Positions 56,194-64,000 of a DNA stretch of 64,000 nucleotides are shown piece after piece. The stretch is from NCBI GenBank assembly GCA_958295665.1, contig OY282560.1:274896177-274960176 (forward strand), in the 5' to 3' direction. Positions within the stretch are counted from its first letter, which is position 1. Every line of letters begins with the position of its first letter. The notes under the pieces are model-generated. The model had not been told where the DNA came from, did not search any database, and saw nothing but the letters and a program-made list of their open reading frames with translations. This stretch comes from Tipula vernalis. Its lineage: Eukaryota; Arthropoda; Insecta; Diptera; Tipulidae. A program made the position numbers and the translations under genes.

Positions 56194-56640
56194 TCACCTT
56201 AAGCAACTTACATAAAAAACTAATTCATGAAAAATAAAAAATTCATTTAAACTGCAACCAAGAATATTATTTGAATAAAATGAAATATGACCAAACTTGC
56301 GTAGGTTATAGGTATATCTAACTGAGTTATTGAAATCTTTTTGAAGCAAACTAATACTTAGTGAATCACGGTGTTGATAAATCACATCACAGTATGTAAA
56401 GTGCGGGATGACCAACGTTTTAACCAGATATAGTCTTAAGTTCTCCGGACAAATCTTTTTATGAAGTCTTAAGCCATACAGAATAGAGTTTAGCTTGCGA
56501 CAGGTTTCAATGATGTGGTCGCTACAAGTGAAACTGTTATTCATGCGTAGACCCAGATTACAAACTGTATCAACTAATGCTAATTTATCATTATTAATAT
56601 ATAAATCCGGTATTATACCCGATATTCTATTATGTTTGGT
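56194..56640 (-). pseudogene. RT C-terminal part of the CR1-like LINE
   Basis: Coding resumes with NRISGIIPDLYINNDKLALV, then DTVCNLGLRMNNSFTCSDHI, LNSILYGLRLHKKICPENLR and VKTLVIPHFTYCDVIYQHRD, the thumb and C-terminal signature of CR1-like RT. It runs 116 codons past the Met-like 56,544 position without a stop to TAA-type text at 56,194. Confidence 0.85.
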
Positions 56641-57880
56641 CTACTTTACCAATATTCCGTAAGGTTCGAGTTGTCTATTTATTGTGCCGTTATTATGCTG
56701 TGTATTGGTTCTGAAACCAACAATAGACTGGTTAGTTGACCAACGATAACAGATGTGATTTTTTCAAATCAAACCAATTGTATGTCATGGGCGTATACCA
56801 TTTAATTTAACGCAATATAATTGTTTTATCTTGCTATTACCGTATATGATTTCCTATGTTTTCAGAGGTATAGGATACTTTAATGGAATGGTTGCTTATT
56901 TATAGGATACGAAGCTATTAGTGGGATATATTTAATTAATCTTACCGAATTTAGAAATATTAAATATTCGATAAATTTATGCACAAATTTCGAGTAAATT
57001 ATTGTTGCTTGTTTCGTCGTTATGTATAGGGTTTAATGTTCTGTGATATTCGCATTACTTGTGACTTGTTCGTAAATATCTAGTACATGTGTTAGTTGAG
57101 ACTAGATAGATTGCGTTTGTGGAGAAGATTTTGGTTAGTTGACTAAAGGCGAGTATTTAACAGCGTAGTTAGCAAGCTACTGAGGCGTACGCCCTATTTC
57201 ACTTACTTTCCTGCTTTGCCACGCAGGAATTAGCCCGTTATGTTAAATACTCCCGGTACCCTTTATGTTAGTATGATGCTGATACTTACTAGTTTCTGGA
57301 TATTCCCTTGATGATTACGTATAAATGCTGGCTTTTATGTTTTTATTTCACTTTTATTTTTTGTTAATTTAAATTTTTAGAGATTATAATTTATATTTAT
57401 AGATTATTAATTATTCTTTCAATTTTTATTTGATTATTATTATTCTTTTAGATTGATTTTGACAGAATGACGTTAACAGAATGAATTTTCTACAAAATTT
57501 GTAGTTCTTATATACTAATTTTTATTTAACGATTACAACAACAACATATATGGTACTATATGTTTACAACAACAAAATATATAATATCGATTTACATTGA
57601 TTTTGCCGAATTTTCATTTTCCTGCAATTTAAATATATCGATGCGCTACATTTTGTAATTTTGTAATAATTTTGGGTTATTTTATTGCTTTCAATTTCAA
57701 TTTGTGTTACTACGTATACTTATCATGCGTTTTCTTTTCTTTACGTTTTGCCGATCACATATGTCTACATAACATGATTACTTTTCTTTATGTAGATTTC
57801 GGTTTTTAGTTCTTGGTTTTATTTATGGGTCATAAATTAATATTTTACACTAATAAATATTTCCTACTTATTTAGACCTG

Positions 57881-59822
57881 GGCCCTATTGCACCAACTAC
57901 TTATCACTTATTACTTATCAACTTATCATAATTTTTGATAATTTTCTGTTGTACCAAATTGAAATTTGAGAAGTATTTAATTGAGTTATAATAAGTGATA
58001 AGCACTCACTTATCAAAATTAAGTTGCACCAATTTGCGAAATGATAAATGATAAGTAATATTTTGATAAGCGATAAGTTTGAGGTTTTTGATAATTTTTT
58101 CGTAGTTCTGTTGCACCAAAGGTTTTAACTTATCAATATTCGACTGCTTTAATGATAACTTATCAAAAATATCAATAAGAAAAATTTCACTACTCAAAAA
58201 AATTGATAAGAGCTACAAATTGTAGTGGTATGACGGAAGTCTGTTAAAAACGTTATTTTTTTTGCTGTTATTGGTAAGATGAGAACTTTTGTTCAATTTT
58301 AAAAGAGTACAAACACATTTTTCATTAAAATTATTTATTATTCAAATGATTATAAATGATAATAACAATACATGTAACAATGTGTTTTCAAGTGTATAAT
58401 CACTTTAATTTCAAAATTTATACCGCTATTTTATTGTATTCTAATAAGATATAATATTAAGTCAAAGTAAGAGGTAGGACAGTTGTTTTTCGATATTTTA
58501 AAATTAATATAACACTATCAAATATAGGCATTATATCAACTTTAGTGAACAAAAACTGAAATTTACTAAACGAAAAAATAATTTTTATAAATAAATGCGT
58601 CGGTTCAAAAGATTATTCGAGGATGAAAACGAAAGAAGAAATCGTGTAGTGAAAGCCAGAACCAAATATTCTCTAGACTCGCGTGTGATAAAATATTTTT
58701 GTTTGTCACATGATTAAGTTGAGCACGTATTACTAAAATTCGGAGCAAATTTGCACCATGGAAGCGACCGAAACTGCGCATTGAGTCCTCTATATCAGCT
58801 ACCAACAACACTGCATTGAGTTGGGTGGTTACCCTCAGGTAGCTGGTTGCTTCGGTGGAACAATGATTAATATAGATGCACCTACGGTCAATGAAGAACA
58901 CTGCGAATCGACATGGAAAATATTCATTGAATGCAATGATGGTGTGTGGCCCAGACCGCAGCTTTTATGCATTAAATTCAAACTGCCCAGGTAGTGTCCA
59001 TGGCTCCAGAGTATTGCCATATATAATGCTATTTAGGAATTTTGAGTCTTGTTTTTGCCTGTGATTTTGGGTGATAGTGCTTCCCCTTAAAGATTGGTTT
59101 ATCCCACCAATGCGAAGAAATCCGGATGATGCAATAGAGCAAAGATTTAATCGTGCTCATAAGCGGACGAGACGAATAGTGGAAAATCAGTTTGGTTTGT
59201 ATATGACGATTACAATTTTTGTATAATGTAGTTACATTCAATTTATTTGTTAATAGGAATTCTCTTAATTCATTTGTTATGAAAATAAATTGTTTACGTT
59301 TAAGTACTGCTGAAAAATTATTTACAGTTAGAAAAGAGAATTTATTTTAAAAGCAACAAAAGAAAAGTTTTACAATTGATTCTAAACACTGAAATAAGAA
59401 CTCTCAATTGTGAAAGGTTTCTCTTCATGTATTATTATATACATGCAAAATTGTTGTTATTATTAAATAACAGAGTAACAATTTTTTAATTGTTTTGCTA
59501 TATAGGTACAAAACCATTGTTTATCATATAAAACGTGCGGAAAGCATATTATTTTGCAAACACTATCACATTTATAGTATTTTTGTGTAGATCATTACAA
59601 CTTATCATAAAAATTTCATAATTCGTCAATTGATAAGTTATAGACAATCTGATGTGCAATGCTTATTACTTATCATTATCAAAATTTGATAAGTTTTCAA
59701 ATTGATAAGTGAGTGAGATTTTGTTATTTTTGGTGAAACACTTATCACTTATCATTATCAAAAAAACTAACTTATGATAAGTTGATAAGTAATAAGTGAT
59801 AAGTAGTTGGTGCAATAGGGCC
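57881..59822. mobile_element. PIF/Harbinger element C, decayed, 1,942 bp
   Basis: About 50 bp at each end match as inverted repeats starting GGCCCTATTGCACCAACTAC, with CTG on both sides (57,878-57,880 and 59,823-59,825), a three-base duplication as expected for PIF/Harbinger. The subterminal 300 bp on both sides are packed with TGATAA/TTATCA words. A broken transposase on + occupies 58,594-59,225. It lies within a larger insertion in the CR1-like LINE. Confidence 0.9.
58594..59225 (+). pseudogene. PIF/Harbinger transposase of element C, broken
   Basis: An ATG at 58,594 gives MRRFKRLFEDENERRNRVVK, a usual N-terminus, then after a stop VEHVLLKFGANLHHGSDRNC with ALSPLYQLPTTLH. The section with the first catalytic Asp is deleted or scrambled near 58,840. 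Then ANRHGKYSLNAMMVCGPDRS, NCPGSVHGSRVL, and in another frame SASPLKDWFIPPMRRNPDDA (preceded by the second catalytic Asp) and RTRRIVENQFGLY with the Glu. At least three frame changes. Its sequence differs clearly from elements A and B. Confidence 0.85.
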
Positions 59823-59999
59823 CTGTTCCGATTATTATAATTTCCAATTTTATAATTTTACGCATGATGATATTTTCTGTAGTAATTTATGTTTTTATTT
59901 CTGTCTGCTACTATAATGTTTTGGTATAGTATCACGATATACTATACTATCTTGATGTTTTATTTACTTTACTATGGAGATGTTGTTTCACAACACCGA

Positions 60000-61186
60000 G
60001 TAATTTCTTCTACAAATAAACATGGCCTGTGTTTTCTTTGTATTTAACATAAGACCATTTGACGTTGACCAAGAATAAATACTTCTTAGATCTTCATTAA
60101 TTTTTGAAAAAATTTAATTTATATTTGCTAATGAACCACCAATATATAATTGAACATCGTCCGCGTAGAAATGGAATTTTGAACCAGAAATGCAATCAGC
60201 TAAATCATTAATGAAAAGGGAAAATAAAGATGCTAAGATGCTCCACAAGTAACCGAAGCTGTTTGTGATAATGACCCTAATAAATTTACAATCTGAGTCC
60301 TATCCGACAGATATGAAGATAATAAACGAATAGCACAGCCCGAAAAATTATAAAATAATTTAAGCTTTTGCAGAAGAAGCTGATGATTAATAGAATCAAA
60401 CGCCTTGGAAAAATTCAAGAGGACAATCACCGCAAAAGATTTAGATGCATTAAGTATACACGAGATATCATCTACAACATTAACCAAGGCGGAAGTTGTA
60501 CTATGAAAATTACGGAATCCAGATTGATAACGATTTAATAAATGTGACTCACTAAGATACAATGAAATTTGATCCTTTAAAGTCAATTCAAACACCTTAG
60601 ATAGAATTGGGGTAATATTTATTGATCTTAGATCATGTACATAAATTGTGAACTATTTTACTTTTATTTAAAGGGATAACTAGGGCCTTTTTACATAATA
60701 TTGGACAATACGAGTTAGTAATACACTTATTAATTATAAAAGTTAGATAAGGTAAAATAAACGGCAGTATTAATTTTAGATACTTAAAAGTCATTCCATC
60801 ATTTGATTTAAATTCGCCACGTTTGATTTAATTTTTCCAATTAGATTCACTATACAACAAGGTATGTGACGCATTTAAATTGGAACGATGAACTTTGAAA
60901 TCCAGACATAGAATCATCATTAGAATTCATTAATGGTAACACGCCACTAGTAGAAGGAATGGCTGAAAAATCTAAATTGATATCATCAGCCGAAAACGAT
61001 ATAGAATTAATAGAATTTTTATCAGCAATGCCAACTGATCTAAGATTATTCCAAAGCCACTTCATGGTAACCCTTGATTACCGAAATAATATTTTTGTTT
61101 ACATTCACGGATAAGGCTAGTAACTTGATTTCTATAGTTACAATACTTAGCTTTGCGACCAAGATCACGGTGCTTTTTCCATAATT
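60000..61186 (-). pseudogene. Linker and RT first part of the CR1-like LINE
   Basis: Linker: WKKHRDLGRKAKYCNYRNQV then SLIRECKQKYYFGNQ (61,180-61,085), and an Asp/Ser-rich part to 60,850. RT from about 60,595: SESHLLNRYQSGFRNFHSTT, VIVLLNFSKAFDSINH (the first catalytic position is Asn instead of Asp: LLNFSKAF against the usual LLDFSKAF), SSYLSDRTQIVNLLG. The PQGSVLG box is deleted after VTCGAS at about 60,235. Then LFINDLADCISGSKFHFYAD with YADD follows, and LNTKKTQAMFICRRN ends at the insertion. Confidence 0.85.
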
Positions 61187-61192
61187 GATCGT

Positions 61193-62968
61193 ATGAATAA
61201 AAGCAAAATTATCTTGAAAGTGTACGTAGTGCGTAATTTAGCTTCGGATTCAAAAGATGATTTGGCGTTTGATGACGATGATATCGATCCTGATTATATC
61301 CCTGCAAATGACGCTGGTGATTCCGATGTGGGGCTCGAAAATGTTATCGCTGAGACAAGGGAAACTACTGACTCAGAGGCCGATGACAAAGAAGATTGTA
61401 ATATAGATGACAACACAGATGATAATAGAGAAGATCTAAACCAGAATGATGGAAACGATAGTGAATTTTATATCGTTAAAGATTGTACTAAATGGCGAAA
61501 ATCGGGTCCTAATTTACACCGTTTGTTAGCCCACAATATTTTGCGCGAACTACTATTTATGAAAAATTTAAATGATGTAGACACATTTTGTAAATTATTT
61601 GATAGTTCAATGCAAAGTTTAATCTGTAGAAATACCAACAAAAAGGCCGAAAATCAGTATAAGAAGTACATGGAAGCGAATCCTGATAAAAAAAATGGTC
61701 TAAGAACCATTAAAAGAGGAAGAACTGTTAGCCTATTTGGGTCCTCTAATAGTTATTGGTGCTCACAATTCCAGTTATGAACCAACGGCCGTATCGAGCT
61801 ACAATGTCTGTTCGACGATTTTACAATATTACTCGTTTCATTCGATTCGACTAATATGCAACTCGGCAAGCTCGAATGGAAACTGATAAGGCGGCACCAA
61901 TTACGGAAATTTTTCAGATGCTAAACGCAAATTTGAAAAATAATTATAGACCTCATAAATCAATTACAATTGCCGAACAGTTATTTCCGTTTAGAGGTCA
62001 AACGAAGGTTACTCAATATATTCCCTCTAAACCCGCAAAGTATGGGATCAAGATATGGTGGGCTTGTGATTCCGAAACCGGATACCCGTTGAATGGCCAA
62101 ATTTATACGGGTAAAATTGGGAATATTCGTGACAAAAATCAAGGTGAGCGGGTAGTTAAGGAACTCATAGCCATACAAAAATAGCGGTCGCAATGTCACT
62201 ACCGATAATTTTTTTACTTCCGTACCACTTGCAAAGCATTTGTTAACATGGAATTTATCAATGGTCGGTACAATAAAAAAAAAAAAAAACATGTACTCCC
62301 GTAGAATTCAAACCATCTAGATCTAGAGAGGTTCTGTCAAGCAAATTTGGATTTGGAGAAAAAATGGTGCTTTGCTCCTATGTGCCAAAAGCGAACAAGG
62401 CAGTAATATTATTATCGACGACAGCACGACGACGAGAGTACTTCAAAACAAACAAAATTAAAACCCGATATTATTTTATAATATTATTCTACAAAAGGAG
62501 CCATTGATACAATGGACAAAATGTTGTCACAATATACAACAAATCGCTGGCCACTGGAAATGTTTTTTAACATTGTAAACATAGCATCAACAACAAACTG
62601 TAAAAACTAGTCGTCGGCGAAAATTTTTAGAAGATCTGGGTGAAAACCTTTGCATTCCACTAATAAAAAAGAGAGCTCTACTTCCAAGAGTTGTGAGCCA
62701 TTATGCCACCAGAAGTGCATTGCAATGCATTCTGGGCCTACCAATTGAACAATTACAAGGGCCTAGTAATACTTTATTTACAACAGACCAATTATTTGAT
62801 CGAGATGCATCCGGTCGATTAACGCATAAAGGCCAATGCTTTATGTGATATAGTAAAGGGAAAAAAAACAGATGTACAAGAAAAATTTGTGGTTGTTGCA
62901 AAAAACTAATCTGCCAGGAACACAACCTTACTCAAACACAGTGTCAACTATGTCATATGAGCCAATAG
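61193..62968 (+). pseudogene. piggyBac-type transposase, broken
   Basis: The N-terminus is acidic (DDLAFDDDDIDPDYIPAND), then FYIVKDCTKWRKSGPNLHRL, usual for piggyBac. After a break: RFYNITRFIRFD, then METDKAAPITEIFQML, SITIAEQLFPFRGQTKVTQY, where the catalytic Asp of the DEQL motif is Ala, and KPAKYGIKIWWACDSETGYP. Then, in the next frame, NVTTDNFFTSVPLAKHLL keeps the second catalytic Asp. The C-terminal zinc-type domain is recognisable as GQCFMCYS, CTRKICGCCKKLICQEHN and CQLCHM, ending TAG at 62,966-62,968. At least four lesions. No TTAA-flanked ends were identified; the 5' end abuts the LINE near 61,190. Confidence 0.87.
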
Positions 62969-64000
62969 TTCTTAATTTTTAAGATATTTTCCTCAATTTT
63001 ATTTACTTTTATTTTATTAATTTTTATTTGCTTAATAGAAAATGAAATGTGATATATGTATGTACAATCATTATTATTGAATATTGAATTGTGATCTGAT
63101 ATTTTTTCATATCAATGAAATAAAATAAACCAAAAAGCAAAATAAAACTTGCTTGTTTTTTTTGTATAGAACATGAGGAAAAATACTGCCAAGGTGGTCG
63201 AAAAAAGCGAAAATGGATAAATTACTCATTACCCTAGATATCCCGAAATAATTTTTGAATTTTCTGAAAACATTTGAAAAATTTAATCACTGAGTAAAAG
63301 CGATTTTAAAATTCGCCTAAAATTCATGTAATTATTCAACGGAGAAAATCACGATTTTTACCCAGATTACCCGACCCCATATACCCGACAAGGTGAAGGT
63401 TGGGCAGGGTCCAGCACAATATATCTATTAGGTTGCAGTGCGAGGTGGCTGATCGCCCACATGGCCCTCCAATAATAATAATAATAATCCCGTCTCTTCA
63501 TTGGCAATGAAATAAATAACGAAACTTTTGTCCTGTCAAAAACAAAGGTTGTTGTGCAAGCATTCCTACTATGGCAACATTTCCATGCTACTCCTCAAAA
63601 GTACCAATCAGTCTTTTAAAAATGAACGACCTTCAAAAGTTAAGACAATACATATCGGCGGATTTTGAAACCTTCTACCAAGGAATTTCGGAGTAACCGA
63701 AGAATGCAGCATCACAGGCAGACTTTTAATAAACATCAAATTTCTTGGATGAATTTCCAAAAGGACCCATCTCGAAAAAGTTTAACAGCCATTTTCCCCA
63801 CCACACCTTTATTCAAGGCAACCATTTAAGTCTCTTAATTTAAGCTGTTCCAATGAAATTAGTTTTTTGTGTCTCCTATAAAATTTCAGAATTTAGATAT
63901 GAACCCTTTTCGAAATTTGTGATTAATCATATGAAATAAAAATCAGCTCAGTATCTTAATATACAAGTCTTTTTATTTGTCGCCCTTTATTTGTTTATAA
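62969..64000. other. spacer; possible LINE/SINE 3' tail with TAA repeats at 63,380-63,490
   Basis: Mostly AT-rich. 63,385-63,470 is G+C-richer (GGTTGGGCAGGGTCCAGCAC, TGATCGCCCACATGGCCCTC) and runs into a (AAT)6-type run at 63,472-63,489, the layout of I-type LINE or derived SINE 3' ends. No coding text is seen next to it. The rest shows nothing recognisable. Confidence 0.4.

Larger units (their letters stand above)
56194..61186 (-). mobile_element. CR1-like non-LTR retrotransposon, split by nested insertions
   Basis: Read on the minus strand: a linker at 61,186-60,850, RT at 60,600-60,000 and the RT C-terminal part at 56,640-56,194. The two RT parts are separated by ~3.3 kb (about 56,641-59,995) that includes Harbinger C. 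RT wording (RYQSGFRNFHSTTSALVNVV, LLNFSKAFDSINHQLLLQKL) suggests the CR1/Daphne-type groups, tentatively. The 5' part with the endonuclease is absent or lost at the piggyBac junction near 61,190. Confidence 0.82.

Noticed and set aside
58006..58197. 63-residue open frame on -
   Set aside because: Made of the TGATAA-rich subterminal repeats of Harbinger C, not a gene.
1..64000. CRISPR arrays, tRNA or rRNA genes, bacterial operons
   Set aside because: None seen; introns, poly-A signals and element types are eukaryotic.

Overview
The window is an AT-rich stretch of eukaryotic, almost certainly insect, DNA made nearly entirely of transposable elements. GT-AG introns, poly-A signals, PIF/Harbinger, hAT, piggyBac, Tc1, Helitron, Ty3/gypsy, BEL/Pao and non-LTR elements are all present. 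The mix, together with tephritid/muscid-like spacer motifs (TATGTACATATG types), suggests a higher dipteran, but that is inference. I found no convincing host gene, apart from one orphan candidate exon at 5.9 kb, and no tRNA, rRNA or CRISPR array.

Layout. 0-2.6 kb: 3' part of an open Helitron Rep/helicase gene, then a ~172-bp tandem repeat. 3.1-9.4 kb: spacer with two palindromic MITE-like elements. 9.4-14.5 kb: dead Ty3/gypsy element on +. 16.2-18.6 kb: 5'-truncated gypsy on -. 18.7-22.7 kb: dead PIF/Harbinger (MADF-BESS gene on +, transposase on -) holding a 2.3-kb palindrome and a ~440-bp repeat. 25.0-27.1 kb: fragment of an insect repeat-associated gene family that I cannot name, split by a Tc1-type element with ~250-bp inverted repeats. 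27.6-28.6 kb: Tc1/Tc3-like N-terminal fragment plus a second copy of the ~440-bp repeat. 29.1-29.3 kb: 3' end of a LINE.

31,177-34,610 is a complete PIF/Harbinger element with 36-bp TIRs and a TTA target duplication. It has two apparently intact genes on opposite strands that interlock: the second exon of each lies inside the single intron of the other. This is the most interesting object in the window.

35.6-47.2 kb is a three-level nest: an I-type LINE (15-bp target duplication, poly-A tail), carrying a BEL/Pao element (5-bp target duplication, tRNA-Tyr-type primer site), which carries a 626-bp element with terminal direct repeats. 49.1-49.8 kb: second, N-terminal fragment of the unnamed family. 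50.0-52.7 kb: decayed gypsy. 52,945-55,122: non-autonomous hAT with an exact 8-bp duplication. 56.2-61.2 kb: minus-strand LINE split by a ~3.3-kb insertion that contains a third Harbinger (57,881-59,822, CTG duplication). 61.2-63.0 kb: dead piggyBac.

Nearly all coding remnants carry stops, frameshifts or lost catalytic residues. Only the Helitron helicase and the interlocked Harbinger look capable of making complete proteins.
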